A stretch of 64,000 bases of DNA from Epiperipatus broadwayi (Eukaryota; Onychophora; Udeonychophora; Euonychophora; Peripatidae): the NCBI GenBank assembly GCA_028023455.1, contig JAQFVV010012499.1, forward strand, positions 2,174,584-2,238,583, written 5' to 3'. The notes under the pieces are model-generated. The model had not been told where the DNA came from. It saw nothing but the letters and a program-made list of their open reading frames with translations, and ran no database searches. The position numbers and the translations under genes are program-made. This document shows positions 8,547-21,988 of this stretch, one piece after another (the first letter of the stretch is position 1; each line of letters opens with the position of its first letter).

Positions 8547-11500
8547 ATCTTAACTAGAACCTCCAAGCAGCTATATGGAAATTATAAGCACTTATGTATA
8601 TTTTAAAAACTCTGTTGGAAAATCATTCTTGGAACTTCACCAGCTTTGCAAAATAGAAATACAATATTTTACATCCATTATAAAAAATAATCATTATATA
8701 ATGAAATTTTTTACTATATAGTAAATACACTGTTTTGTAAATTTAACCATGGCTGATTGTAAACTATTTTTGTGATCAGTTGATTGAATATAGAAATATT
8801 TGACTGTATTCATAAGTGTGATTTTTTAAAAGAAGAACTGAGCTGTTTTGTTTTTTTCTTGAGCTTTTCTTGCATGCATTTCTTTGTTCTGAAGTACAGA
8901 ATTAAAATAAAAATCTAAGGAATGTGAATTTTTTTCTTACAATATTTAGGTTTGTTTTTTTTGTGCTTTTAATATCAGGCAGGATTTTTTTCACTGAAAT
9001 GGATCTGGTACTTGTCTGTATATTATTTTATAATGCCAGGTAGAAATGTAATTTATTTTTTCAATGTGAGAATACTGTAAAATTGTCCATGTAGACAATA
9101 TTAGCTATGTTAATTTATTGTCAACACAAATATTTATTTTATTTCTTTTTCTATGATCAGAAATAAAAGATATATATATATTGAATTAAATATTTTTGCT
9201 GAATTGTTATTATATAAAAAATAAAAATAAAGGGATAATATCCATGTAAACAGAGATAACTTTCACTTTTTGATATTGCCAGGGAAGTAATTACTATAGT
9301 ATTCCATATTCTGAGGCTAAACAAGTTTTCTGCATTAACCTATACAATAGTAAAAACAGTGTAGTAAATCTTTCAGAATTGATAAGTATAAGGCATATAA
9401 ATTTCATTTAGTGTAATGTGTATTTCCTAATTCTTAAAAATGTTTGCAAGTAAGTAAAAGATTGATTACGGTATGCATGTTTCTGCCAATGTTTGCAAAT
9501 ATATATTTATTGATATAATTCATGAGAATCAAGAAAAAAAAAGACTTCACTTTTTATTACTGATTCCAGTATTCAAATAGTAGAGATATATTGATATTAG
9601 TTTTAAATTAGTCATGAAGAAAGGAGTAATCTGTTTTTAAGAAAAGAAGTCAATAAAATTGGATATTATCCTTGAGTTTTGCAGTTTAAAAAAAATGGCC
9701 TTCCCTGTTAAAGAGTGATGTAAACAAGTTTTGTCATTCAAAAACAAATCTTGGCATTTCATGTATCTCTAGCTGATTGTGTCACATTATGATAATTTTA
9801 ATCCATGTTATTTTGAATAAATAGATGTTTTTATGGATCTTTCAAAAAGGGGATGAAGTTGGGATAGCTCTTTTTCTTATAATATTTTACTGAAGTGTTT
9901 AACTTATGATACAAAAATGTACCCTCAAGATGGAATGATTATAGGGGTTTCATTTCAAATGACATCAGAATTATCATCTTATAATTTATCTAGCTTAAAT
10001 ATATAAAGTAGTTAGTAGTATTTTTTTTCTTTTTTCCACCAAATTCTCTCTGAGGGATTTCTTTATACATTTTATATAATGATTTTGTGAAAGCGTGTAT
10101 AATATTGAATATCCTGAGTAATATTTTATGCAATTTTAAAAGTAATTGTTAAAGGCTTTGTTTGTGAGTCTGATGACATATTTATTGTATAGGATAAGAT
10201 TTTTACATAGGCAATCATTGTTTGCAGAAGGTCTAATCATTGTTATTTCTGTTTGAACAACTGTGTATATAATTCTAAAAAAAAAAGCAGGGTTCTTAAT
10301 GAAATGAATATTTTTGCTATCCTTACAATACCCTGGGGTTTGACATTTTGCTTGGATCTATGTCAAACTGAACTACAATAGTGCATTGTTAAGAAATGAA
10401 ATACTAGATCTATTAGAGATAAACATATTTTATTATTGGCAATTTTCATTTAACACAGATAGTTTCCCCATACAAGTTAATGATTAAAATGTTCATATTA
10501 TGACAGCTATATGTTTTTATTAAATAATATTAACCTATGTATTATTAATAATAACTTTAAAGTTTGAATTTTTGTAAAAACATTTAATAAGTGATTTAAT
10601 AAGTAGAATTAGTGAATATATAAATAAAAGTGAAATATTGTCATCTTCAGACAAATATCTGCATAGTACAATTGATTTAACAATAACTTTAGTAGCAGTA
10701 ATATTTTGTTGCAATTTTAATGAATATTTTAACTGAATTCAAAAATATTATAGCAGTTCTTTAGACAAAAAGCATATTCAATAGAATGGACTTTTCTAAT
10801 ATTATTTTTCTCCCTCCTTAATGAAAATAGTTTCTTTAGTTTTACTCTCCCAATTTAAATGTAGTATATGTATTAACAGCAGTAATCAACATTTTCACTA
10901 CAGTACTGAGACATTTTTATAAGCATCAATAATCAATAAATACTGATTACTGTTTGCATAGATAATTCTAAAAAAAGAGTATTTTGATTTCTTATTAATT
11001 CTTTATTCATAGATTGCATATCATCTCATAAAAAATTGCATACTATTTTAATATGTCTATGTCTTTGACAAAAAAAGTAATAATCCATCTCTCTTATTGT
11101 TGAATCAACTATTCTTCCAATAGCACAATATTTAAAATTTTCAAACTTATTCTCTTCTGTAGCATTCATTATCATTTCAATTATATTTGCTTATATATTA
11201 ATTATTTGCCATAATATTTTATAAAATTCCAGAAATTTGCTCTTAAATATATTTATATTCATTCTGGTTACACACATCTTTGTAGCATGGTGGTTCTCAA
11301 GACAGTATCAGTTATGTTCTCATTATATAAACAAAGGGAGTCAATCACTTTTCTCCATATTATTACTTAAAAGCACTTTAAATGTTGAACAAAGGAATCC
11401 AAAAGTATAGGAAGATATCTGATGGCATGAGTGGCACAATAATTAAGTGACTAGAGATAGAAAAGAAAGACATCAAAGAATGTTTATAATGAAAATATTA

Positions 11501-12593
11501 GCTAATTTTTGATGTGCCAACTTCCTTTCTACAAATTAGAAAGAGATACTCTTATTCAGACTCTATTTATTTTTTATTCACAATTAGCTTCTATAACAGT
11601 ATGTTATTCTATTATCCATCTATCATCTGTGGAAAGCACAGCACTGGACATATATAAATAATAAAATAGTAACAGTTATAGTAAATATTCATAATAACAA
11701 TTGGGTTTTTATGAGTATTAAAAATATTTGCTATCACCATATATATTATTAATATTTCAGTAATTAGTATGTATTGTTATTTTCAATTTATATAAATAAC
11801 ATATGTCAAATATCCAAATGTTTTCAAAGTTATTTATTATATCTTTTGAAGAGATAATTAATCTGCTTATGATCAAAGCTTTTTTAAATTATAACAGAAT
11901 AATATTTTTTTTTTGATAATAATATATTAAATTTTGTTTTATATCACTATCTTATTTGAAATATTTATATATTTTTTTATCATATAAAATAAATAAAAAA
12001 ATGTGATAAATATATCAGCTTTGGAAAATAAACATTATTTTATTAAAAAAAAATATTGACAAAAATTTTGGAATTTTCATATATAGGATATTGAATTACT
12101 AACAAAATAAAAGTCAAAAGTAATCTAAAATAAACAACTTTCTTTCAAAAATAAAACTAAGAAACAAAAAAATCTATCAAAACAAAACACAAAGATAACA
12201 TATATACATTCGATGAAAAACATTTAAAAAATAATTTGTAATAAAAAATAATGAAACAAATGTTATTATCGTATTTTCTTAAATTTTATTAAATATATGA
12301 ACATATTTTTTTATCAGCCACTTATAAATAATTTTCTCTCTAGGTAGATTTTTTTCGATAAAAACAAAAAAAGAAAAAAAGTTGGACGTAATAAGAAGGT
12401 AATTAAAATATAAAAATATAGTAACATAAACACAAAGTCTATGAAAACTGCAGGAATGAGAGGCTTTTAAAGACTAGGACATACATTATAAAAGGAAGAC
12501 ATAAAATTGGAGACAGAAGTCTAAAAAAAACATATTTTAGTTGCTTTACAAAACTACATCAGACACTTTTAAGCAAGTTCTCTTATTACTTCT
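8547..12593. other. AT-rich DNA, no gene seen
   Basis: No coding ORF or clear repeat. Two short stretches have splice-like edges but are too small to trust: 8978-9042 on plus (acceptor after a T-rich tract, donor GTAGAA) and 10332-10367 on minus (a 36-nt open piece reading FDIDPSKMSNPR between AG and GT). Confidence 0.5.
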
Positions 12594-12607
12594 TAATAAT
12601 TAATTTT
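12594..12607. repeat. target-site duplication, left
   Basis: TAATAATTAATTTT, repeated exactly at 13060-13073 on the other side of the hammerhead element. AT-rich, so less decisive than the 16-bp duplication at 24328. Confidence 0.55.
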
Positions 12608-13059
12608 ACTCCTATTTCCTATTGTATTGTCAAATGCATACCATATAATAATTAATTGATGAAACACTATATTACTTTTACAATGCTTTATTATCCACCC
12701 TTTCCTTCTGTTTACAGTTTTTCTTCAGAACTACAACATAATACAACATAACAAAGCAAAACTCTCCATACAGTATTGCCATCCTGTGCTAACCAGAGTA
12801 ATCAATGAATGCCAGAAGGCTTGTGCATAAAATCCCTATCTAATGCCTACTCATCCAATATCCCCAGACTAGTTTCTGGCGTGTGACCATCGTCAGTGAG
12901 TGATCATGTGATGCTTAATGGTATAATACAACATATGAATATACATATAAATTTACAATCTATACATCTTATAATTAATAAATGAATAACAGAAGGAAAG
13001 AATGGATAATAAAGCATTGTAAAAGTAATATAGTGTTTCATCAATTAATTATTATATAG
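12608..13059 (-). mobile_element. hammerhead-bearing non-autonomous element, copy 2
   Basis: Read on the minus strand: a roughly 72-bp arm (13059 to about 12985), a spacer, the hammerhead (12901-12862), then a unit shared with the 24.3-kb copy (about 12861-12755), and finally the inverted counterpart of the first arm (about 12717-12645) plus about 40 further bases. The arms differ at only a few positions. A 14-bp direct repeat flanks the whole. The design, an inverted partial 3' end ahead of a ribozyme and a full unit, is what Penelope elements show at their pLTRs. No ORF. Confidence 0.7.
12862..12901 (-). ncRNA. type I hammerhead ribozyme, copy 2
   Basis: Minus strand 5'-3': ACTCA (stem I), CTGACGA, TGGT-CACAC-GCCA (stem II with a G-U pair), GAAAC, TA, GTC (cleavage after C), TGGGG (stem I). 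Stem III is minimal, C-G and A-U around a 2-nt loop, as reported for some mobile-element hammerheads. All core positions (CUGANGA, GAAA, GUC) are intact. Confidence 0.7.
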
Positions 13060-13073
13060 TAATAATTAATTTT
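13060..13073. repeat. target-site duplication, right
   Basis: TAATAATTAATTTT, partner of 12594-12607. Confidence 0.55.
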
Positions 13074-13860
13074 CTTAACTAAAAACTCATTTCACTATCT
13101 ACTGCCTAAAGATTCCATTGTTCAATACTCAAACGTTCATTTTCTATTACTATACAATAAATTAATGAACATTGAACAAGCATTTATTTTACAATATTGT
13201 CAGTTCAGTAAGATGGTATGTGCGCTTGTCTATTAATAAGAGATGTCAGCATACATAGCAGGTAAATAATATTACTCTTCCAGTTGAATAGAATTAGTTA
13301 TTTTAAGTTAGTATTAGGTTAAGTTCTAAAACCAGTTTAGTTACAAAAAATACATCCATTTCTGAAGAAAGAGTAAGCCCAAGGTATATTATGAATTGTT
13401 CAAATAAAAATAAAGAAGCAATGTTATTTGTATTAACTTTTTAAAATATTCTTTCCAAATATTTCTGTATATATCCTTTTATTTTTTTAGAAAAATGTAA
13501 ACAAATAAACGATAACTAGAATAAATAAGTATAGTCTTTCCATATAAGACAAAACGTTAACCGGTCTATTATAGAATTGTTTTATAATTAATTACTCAAG
13601 AGATCTTATAATACTATGCATCCTAAATAAAGGTTAAGCAACCATTGTTCTTCACGTAACTGAACTGAGTTTTGTTATTTGTTATTCAGCTGAGTAGTAT
13701 TCTTGAAACTTTTAGCCTCATACTCTACCACTATATCAAACTGCATAATTCATTTACATATATATATATAATTTTTTTTTTCAAACTGTAACTGAAATGG
13801 AAGTAACTACATTCCACTGAGTTATGTGACGTGATTCCCTCTTTCGGTATTTTTGGCGCC

Positions 13861-13899
<39 letters not shown>

Positions 13900-14835
13900 C
13901 GTGTGTTTATGAAGTAAAAGTAAAAATAAAAAATAATAAAAATTTGGCATTTTCATATATAATAAACTATTATCAAATTAAAAAGAATTATAATCAAAAA
14001 ATTATCGTATGTTAAATCCAAAAAAAAAAAAAAAAGGATCAAGCAAAGTATAAAATTAACTTATATATATATATATTATACTGGGAACCTTTTAATGATG
14101 ATGATGATGATGATGCTTACACTGATCAGCAATATATCTCCATACATCCAGCCAACGCTTATAGAATATATGTATATTTTGATTTTAAAAAATAATATTT
14201 GTCAGTATATCTAAAACTAATCCAAACGAATTTAATGCTCAAACATCATATCCCTTATATAAATATTTATATAAAGGCAGGCTGGTTATATTTCCTGATC
14301 ACCATATATCAAATCATATCTCAGAGGATCTCACTGAATATTCATTTATCAGAGTTTTATTATTATTTGCTTTGAATTCAAATACCAGCATTCAGACGCC
14401 ATTTTGTCTTAAGAAAGACACTTGATGAATATCATGCCCTCTAGCATCAACATTGGAATTCTCTCAGTAACAATCCAGTCTTTCTCAGCTCATAACATAA
14501 TTGCTTAACATAAGAAAAAATCAATAAGTATACATAGAAAATAAGTTTCTTAAGATAATTAAACACAACCATAAAATAAGTTAAATATATTCTGTCATTT
14601 ACATGCATACTTTCAACTGATTTTCTTAAAAAAAATAATCAAGTAGAATAATAAATTTAAATGTTAAAGACTATAAATTAAACACTAATTATAAGTGTAT
14701 ATCTAAACAATATGCATCTATATTTTGTGGTATATTAAAAGATTCAATAGTGAAAAAAAAAAAAAAATTAGATCTTATATATATACAAATCAATCACATA
14801 TTTAAATACTCTTATCATTGGTGGATTATTTCTGA
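13074..14835. other. AT-rich DNA with microsatellites
   Basis: (AT)n then (TG)n at 13861-13905 and (ATG)n at 14093-14117. Just before the first, 13820-13860 holds a small GC-richer patch with GTGACGTGA (CRE-like) and TTTGGCGCC (E2F-like). No gene seen. Confidence 0.5.
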
Positions 14836-15147
14836 TCAGAAATCTTGTAATATCTTTATAATTCTATTTGAAGAAAGAGCTTTCTGATTTTTATTCAACT
14901 TGTCACTTGTCTGCACATTACAAACATGAGGGTGAATATGAAAGCATATCAGAAGGCAGAGAGTTGTTTCTAAAGCTGTAAAATATTTAAGGGATTTCTT
15001 TTGGTTATGTGCTAAAGTTGGTAAGAATATAAGATAAAATCTGCTTGGCATATCATGGAGTCTATTTAGCAGTCTCTGCAGTCTATGCTTGTCATTTTTT
15101 TCCCTTAAATAAGAAAGACATTCTAGCTGACTAGTTAAGTGTCAGTA
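14836..15147 (-). CDS. candidate coding exon, unknown protein
   Basis: The minus-strand frame is open from 15147 to a TGA at 14836, about 103 residues. The upstream half reads QLECLSYLREKNDKHRLQRL and RLHDMPSRFYLIFLPTLAHN, which looks like real protein (amphipathic, charged heptads then hydrophobic). A possible acceptor ACTAGTCAG sits at about 15139. The last 30 residues may be intron read-through or the true C-terminus; I see no strong donor. I do not recognise the family. It may belong with 7304-7097 and 19700-19595, all on minus, as one gene, but that is inference. Confidence 0.35.
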
Positions 15148-18100
15148 CTGAAAAATATTATAATATTAATCAGAAGTTATCTATAGTTATCATGCAGCTA
15201 AAACTAAATTTAATTTACATAATACTGACAATGTGTACTTTAATTAAGCTCTTCACAGCATTGTATATATTTTTACTTTCTATCTTTTTATATTAATTTT
15301 TTCCTATTATTATTACCAGTGTAATTCTTCCCAGCCAATCTCAGCTTGTTTTTCCTTATCTTTTGTATTCTGTTTTCATTTTATTTTTCTTAGTTCTATT
15401 GCTTATGTTTAATTACGATTCTGATTAAATTTATCTGGAATTAAATCTTATCAGAAACAACTTAAGTAGGTGTTTCTTTTGCAGTTTTTTTTTTTTAAGA
15501 CCGATTGTTCTGTTAATTAAATCATTAATTAGATTTATAAAATATATAGTTTCTATTTTATTTTTATTTTCTAACTTAGTATATTAAAATATTTAAACTA
15601 TGCAAAGTTTTACAAATTTTGTCATTTTTTTTGATACCTTAATATTTCATGATAAATACATAGTTGTTTACATATAAATCTAAGTTATACAGACATATAT
15701 ATAAAATCAGTTGTGAAAGACTAAATTAATTTCAACTTTTTTTTTATTTCATTTTAATTTTATTTGGAAATATTAACTTAAATTTCCCATTTAACATTTT
15801 AAACTCATTTGTTTTAAGAAACTTGAAATAATTGACTTGGCCAGAAGAGGTCAAAGCCTACAATATTATAATATATTTGAAATTTTAAAAAAAATATATA
15901 ATAAAATTCTTATGCGATACAACACTTCAGACTAATTATTCTTAATCTTACAACTTATTCTGTTCTTGAATCAATTTTGCTTGCTGTCTGTATTTTTTTA
16001 TAAAAAAAATTATGCCTAAATATTGTGTTTTAACTGTTATCACTACAGTCTTAAATTTACATTAAATGTATCGCTAATATCACTATTAAATGTTAATGAA
16101 AATGTAAATAAAAATTAACTTGAAAAATATGTCTTAAATTATTTAAAATAATTAATTTCTGTATATTGCTATTTCTTGTACTATATACATGTGATAAAAC
16201 AAGATTACCTCCCCATTATAGGGTTGTCTATAGTAAGCTTTGGTAAGCAATGATTATAATATGGCTAATGCATTTAAATCACCATTCTCAGCCAATGTCT
16301 CACTTTTACCCTTTATTAATGTGGGAAATAAAACAGTTATGTGTATAACAATCATATTTAACACAGTTTTACATTTTAAAATAAAATCTTGAAATTTAAA
16401 ACAGTCTAAGCTTATAAATCTAATGTAACCTTCTTGAACAATTATATATAGATAACTGCAGGTCAGTAATTGTATATTTTACTACGTCACTTCTTTAGTA
16501 ATTGTAAGAACGTTTTTTTTTCCTTGGCATAAAATATAATGACATAATATATAATTAAATAAGAGCAGTTCTTTAGTGTTATCTACAATAAGGCTGATTA
16601 ATCAACTATTATAAAATGATATTACATTTAAATCTCATATTTCCAGAACAATTTTTGGATTTTTACCTTTATCATAGTATATATATATATTGTAACCTTT
16701 GGCTTCGCCAGTAAAGCCAAATGCTAAAATATAATTGCTTTTAAAAAAAAAAAAAAATTATAAAATGTAAGGTTTCATTTCAACTAACTTTAAATTGCTT
16801 AGTTTAAAAATAGAATTCTTTTTAAAATGTAAAAGAATTGTATTTTTAAAATGCTAAGAGCTAAAGCTATTTTATTATAATTAATCACAGATTAGAAAAT
16901 TAATATTATTGTTTAAAAGTTAAAACTAAAATTAAAATCTTTAGGGTTAATTATTGCTATTTAAATGTCTTTCTAATAAAGATTATTTTATATGCTATTT
17001 TAAAAAGATTAGCTTAACTAAATAGTATCCAATTATGTAATTCAACAAAATAAAGAAATAGTTTTGTGAATAAAATAGTTGATTTTAAATAAATGACTGC
17101 ATTAAGGTATGTGTGTGTGTGCTTGGATAAATTTTATTTTAACTTCCTTGTTGAAAATCATAATAATCAGTCTTTAAATATTTGATTCAAAAATATAAAA
17201 GATACTGGAAACTTCAATTGTAAAAAAAAAAAAAATTGGGTATCTTTAAAAAAAAATATAGCATAACAGTTATTTTAGATAATATATTTTATTATGTAAT
17301 AAGTTTCATTTTTTTCTTTTCAAGTATCAGTCACATGATTGACAGCATAAATTTAATGATATGTGCACACATTGCTTACTTGTTTTACTTATTTTGACTT
17401 GTGTTCTAGATTTCACTTGGTTTACTTGTTTCTTTTTATTTTTTAGAAAGTTTAATTATTTATAAACCATTATTATTTTGTTTTAAATAATGCATTGCTA
17501 ATTTATACCATAAACCAAGCATAAAGTTAAACTGAAATTATCAGAAATACTTTAAAACTACAACTTAAAAAAAATAACACATTGGAAATAATAACTAGGA
17601 ACATGTTTAAAAGTAACTCATATTTATTTGTATTTTTTATGGCACTAATGTTTTCTTTTGATCATTCCTCATCTGTGCTAAGTTCAAACCTATTTAAATG
17701 TTAATAAATATAAAATTCGTTCATGTCTGTATAAACAGTATTATATATTTGCGTGCGAACCAACACTATAATTAGATAGGATTAGTAAAATTATAGCGTA
17801 CTAAATTGATTTAATAATTCTAAAAATGTTCGTTATATTATTTAAGTTAAGAGTAAATGATTAATTTTATTGTTTAATATTGTAATTTCATATGTGGATA
17901 TATAATCTATGCTATATAGAAGAAAGACATGATTTAAAATATGTAAAGGCCAGTAACTAAAAATAATATTAAATGTCTTTTAAAAATTGTTAAAAGATCT
18001 CTTGTTTTAAATATATTTCAGGGAAAAGTTTCTCGAAAATATATTTAAAAGCTATATCAAAATATGTTTGTAAATTATTTTTAATAAATATGTTAAAAAT

Positions 18101-18429
18101 GTTTTCGTTTTAAAAAAATGTTAAAAGGTTGTTTTTAAATAGAAAGAGTTTCTATTATATGTAAGATTAAAAATAAAAGCTGGTCAAGTAATTAAAAAGA
18201 TTTTTGATTGTAAACAAGTGTCATTAACGACCACACCTGGAATTCGTAAAAAGTAAAACTAGTTCAAAATTTACTAATTAAAATCTCCTTAGATAAGATT
18301 TAAGTTATTTTAAAATCTAAATTGGACAATTGTTTGCAATGAAAAATCTTAATTATAATAATAGCTTATGGAATGTTTCTAACATAAGTTATCTAAGATC
18401 TGGATTATAAATTGAAAAATATTTAATTA
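15148..18429. other. AT-rich DNA; one dubious exon-like piece
   Basis: Mostly featureless. At 16210-16310 on minus there is an exon-like block with a donor GGGGAG|GTAATC and the reading SLLTKAYYRQPYNGE before it, but a TAA interrupts the frame upstream, so it is either a relic or chance. Confidence 0.4.
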
Positions 18430-18790
18430 AATTCCTGAGTTTAGTGGGTCTTGAGGCGAGAGATTCCGATAAGGAAAACATATAAATACTCTGTATTTTT
18501 TTAACAAGGGATAGACAGCCATATTGTTAGTGAGAATTGCAGCCAGTCTTCACAATTGTTAATGTTTAACATGTCCGGCTAAAAGCGGGCATCTTGTTGC
18601 TGTTACTCCGCGGGAGAACGGGGTTTCTCTTGTCGAAATGCCTAAACCACCATCATGCCGCTAGCAGAGATCAGCCTAACAGAATGGGAAAGATGATGCC
18701 ACCAGCCGCCCAGTAAAACTCACCAAAACTACAGCCAAGAACTTGCAGTCCAGATAAAAATACTGGTACCATTTTAATTTTCAAACCGCA
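18430..18790. promoter_or_regulatory. CpG-containing GC-richer island
   Basis: Much richer in G+C and CpG than its surroundings (for example CTCCGCGGGAG near 18606). A CATATAAATACTC box lies at 18479 on plus. An AATATGGCTG motif (YY1-like on minus) lies near 18520. On minus a GGTGAGT donor-like site is at about 18722. No convincing ORF longer than about 30 codons. Could be a promoter, a first exon or an unrecognised repeat. Confidence 0.3.
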
Positions 18791-19500
18791 GAGCTCTGTG
18801 TAATTCTTTACGTAAATATATCTATATAAGTTAGCTAACTCTCTTTTTAAAATAATGATAAAGCTAAATGTAATCAAAACTTAAATCCATTTAATTAATA
18901 TTTTAAATATGTCAATTGCTATCCAAAATTTAATGTGTTAAAGTTTAAATAATCTGACTTATTTATATTTTCCATTCACTTCAAAGTAAATTATTTAGTT
19001 TAAAGTTATATCACTGCGGTTGTGTCTATATTTCTTTGCTTATTTTATTTTAAATGCTTATTATATTTCATATGCCAATATTTCAAAACAGTGAGCACTT
19101 AATTTCATGTATATTTTAAGAAGATATTATTTGAAAATCTTCGCGTAATTTATTTATAGCATCAACTTTCTGCGCTGTTTCGAAATCCTATTTTTTTTTT
19201 ATTTAAATGATTTAATATGTGAAATGTGGCTCTTTTATAATCAACCAGTTAAAAACTTAACCTTATAGTTTTATTTAGAATTAAATTTAGCCTTGATCAT
19301 ATAAGTATATTTGACATTTAAATTCTTAAGTCCATAGAAATATACTTTCCCTCCTTAAATATTTATTATCTATAAGTAACTTAATAGATCAAACATGTCA
19401 AAGTACAGATGTAATAATATTGCCTTTAGTAGCATAGACATTTATTATCAGGCTACGCAAGAGTTGGTCCCAATTTGATAGAGCTAATATGCTATTAACT

Positions 19501-19960
19501 CGTATTTCATAGTATGAAATATACTATTCTTTGCTTGGCGGATGTGATATTATTTTATAAAAATATTCTCGTTTTGCTGCTATACGTAATATACGTATCT
19601 TAAGATGGAGCCACGGCATTGCCAGCACATCTTCTTTTATAGGGTAGAGCAGTAGCGAAGCCTGAGCCAAGGCCAGGTTAGCACGTAAGTCCCCCGCCAT
19701 TCCTGAACACAATGTTCCTTTTCACGCAGCATTGCGATCGGTTACAGGGTACCGGCGTTTGTCGCAAGAACCCTGAAGTTATTTCATCCATCCGCAGAAC
19801 GACTTTTCCTATTATTGTTTACCTGTGCCATAGCGCATTGGTAAAATCTTATTTCAGCCAACTCTCCCACCTTAACATAACGCTTTCAGCATTCTGAAAT
19901 TTTCTCTCGAAAGCCATGTTCGATCGATCATTACTTGAGCTGGTTTATGCGCTCGTTATT
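19501..19960. other. GC-richer island around the candidate exon
   Basis: Holds CpG-rich DNA on both sides of 19595-19700, including a CACGTAAGT donor-like site on plus at 19682-19690 and a CCCTATAAAAG box on minus near 19640. A 61-codon plus-strand frame (19712-19897) overlaps the same island and is probably its shadow. Confidence 0.3.
19595..19700 (-). CDS. candidate first coding exon
   Basis: Minus-strand ATG at 19700 in a strong initiation context (GGAATGGCGG), followed by MAGDLRANLALAQASLL and YPIKEDVLAMPWLHLK in GC-rich codons; the composition drops abruptly to AT-rich at a possible donor (AAGATAC|GTATAT) near 19595. The frame stays open to 19524, ending PSKE-stop, if unspliced. The sharp GC boundary at a GT argues for an exon edge. 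Unknown protein, no homology recognised. Confidence 0.3.
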
Positions 19961-20429
19961 AAATTATATTGGATATTTTAGTAAATAAATTCATGATCAA
20001 AGTTCGATATAATTATGTATCTAACAGCCACCGATGTAATAGGATTTGGCTTATCGAGATTTATAGGCATAACGTAGTGATTGATTATGTATTAATTGAA
20101 AAGCAACTCATAAGATGGGCACATGTTAAACCCATTTATGAAAATTAAATGAAAGTATTTATATAAAGCTATTTTGAATTGTATATAAAAAGAGAATGTG
20201 TTCTCGTAATTACCAAATGTTTGCGTACATTCTACGCTGAATGCTATTGTAAATAAGTGATATACATAGATATGAGTTGTAAATAAATATATAATTAATT
20301 TAATGTATTTTGTTCTCTGTCTCGTTATTGATCTAATTCAATCCAATTCCAATTATTATTTTTAGCCTATATATGTGAAAGCTATGCATTAAGTTAAAAT
20401 AGATTAGTGATATATTTTAGTCAATTAAA

Positions 20430-20690
20430 AACCTCTCTTTTAATTATCAGAGTCTTATTGCTTCTCCGTGACCTATGTCGGCCATGTGGAAAGAGGTATA
20501 CTACGTGTAATTTCAAGGTGGTCATTCGTAGGATCTTGAGTCTTGGAATCCTGGCTTATGAGTTGAAGTGTGGTCGGACTTGGGATGTCACAGTCCTAGT
20601 CTGGTCGGCTTCGATCTCTTTTGCTTGGATTCTGAATTCTGTTACGCGAATGTACAAACTTGACAGTTACAATATATATATAATGTGAGA
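20430..20690. other. GC-richer segment, unclassified
   Basis: About 250 bp of balanced composition between AT-rich flanks, with a 93-codon plus-strand frame of low-complexity hydrophobic start and no recognisable motif. It may be an old repeat or an exon. The three islands at 18.4, 19.5 and 20.4 kb form a cluster not seen elsewhere in the window. Confidence 0.25.
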
Positions 20691-21974
20691 GGAGAAATCA
20701 ATATCTGTTGTGACATGGTTTCTCAAAATTTCTACTTTGCTGTTCTGCATATTAAAATCACAATTGAGTCAGTATTATATCAGTTTATATATATATTAAT
20801 CTTTCATAATTAAGTATTTTGGTTTAATTTAAAACAGAACTGTCATTTAAATTTATTTTATATGCTTACTGTAATTACTTTCATTGATTATATATATATT
20901 GCTTGAAATTTTTAATCAATTTAGAGAAAATTAAAAAATTGCTCCAGCAACTTTTCACACTTTCCAATATTAATCTGTCACATGTCACACTGCCAATATA
21001 ATCAATTGAAGAATATATATATATATATATTTAATTCCACTGAAAGTACAATTGCTAATTAGTTTGCATACTAACAATATAAAGATTGAAACTCACAAAA
21101 AAAAAGCATTGACAGATTATTTCTTATTTGCTGTCAAATTTTTTAAATTAGTAGATGAAAAAAGTAGAGTTTACTGCACTCCTTTCATAAAGTTATTTAT
21201 TATAACTCACTTGTTTTAAATATGTCAACTTTATTAAAGGTGACAGGCATAAATTTATAATTACTTACTACTACAGTATTTAAAAATCTTTAGCCATGTA
21301 GAAAATAAAAGTAAAATCAACTTCATCTAATAGTAAATGTTAAATGTTTTAAAAAAAATTCAAACTTTATTTAAACTTTTAAAATACACTTAACTGTAAG
21401 TAAAAGAAACAGTCCAAAACTGTGTGCTGTAATTAACAGTTAAATGGATGAAAAAGTTTAAATAACATTTGAATTTTTCTAAAGACATTTAACATTTAAT
21501 TTTGTATATGGAAATAATTCAACATATAATTATTACTAAAATGCAATTATTACTAATGTTAAGACAAACATTAAGATTAATCAACTTACATTTAATCAAA
21601 ATTAATAGATTAATGTATAAAAGTACGTAAAAAAGAACTAAAGGGAAGGGGGTACATGCATTTGTATTAATACGTATGTTATTACTAAATAATTATTCAT
21701 ACAATAAACAAACATGAATGGTCTATTTAAGTTCAACAATATCATGGTCTTTATTTTGTTTCCTAATAAGTCTCAATTGAAATATGAGTTGAGATGTCTT
21801 AGAATAATGTTTAATGTGTGTGGAAGAAAATCTTTTTAAAAGATATTTACAATCACGGTAGATAAATTTAAATTATGGTCCTTATTTCCAAACAGTTGTA
21901 GAGTTGCTAGCCAATGCAGAGAAGCCAAACGTGGAGGATGTTAAAAATCAATTGATTGCAGACCCAATCTACAT
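20691..21974. other. AT-rich DNA, nothing recognised
   Basis: Only short (TA)n runs, for example at 21014-21030. Confidence 0.6.
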
Positions 21975-21988
21975 ACAATGACAATCTT
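21975..21988. repeat. SINE target-site duplication, left
   Basis: ACAATGACAATCTT, exact partner at 22101-22114. Confidence 0.8.

Noticed and set aside
14093-14117. (ATG)n considered as the tail of another RTE-like LINE
   Set aside because: No RT C-terminal sequence on either side.
18671-18877. Minus-strand frame with a hydrophobic end, considered as a transporter exon
   Set aside because: A donor-like GGTGAGT lies in its middle and the hydrophobic tail would then be intron; no transporter motif.
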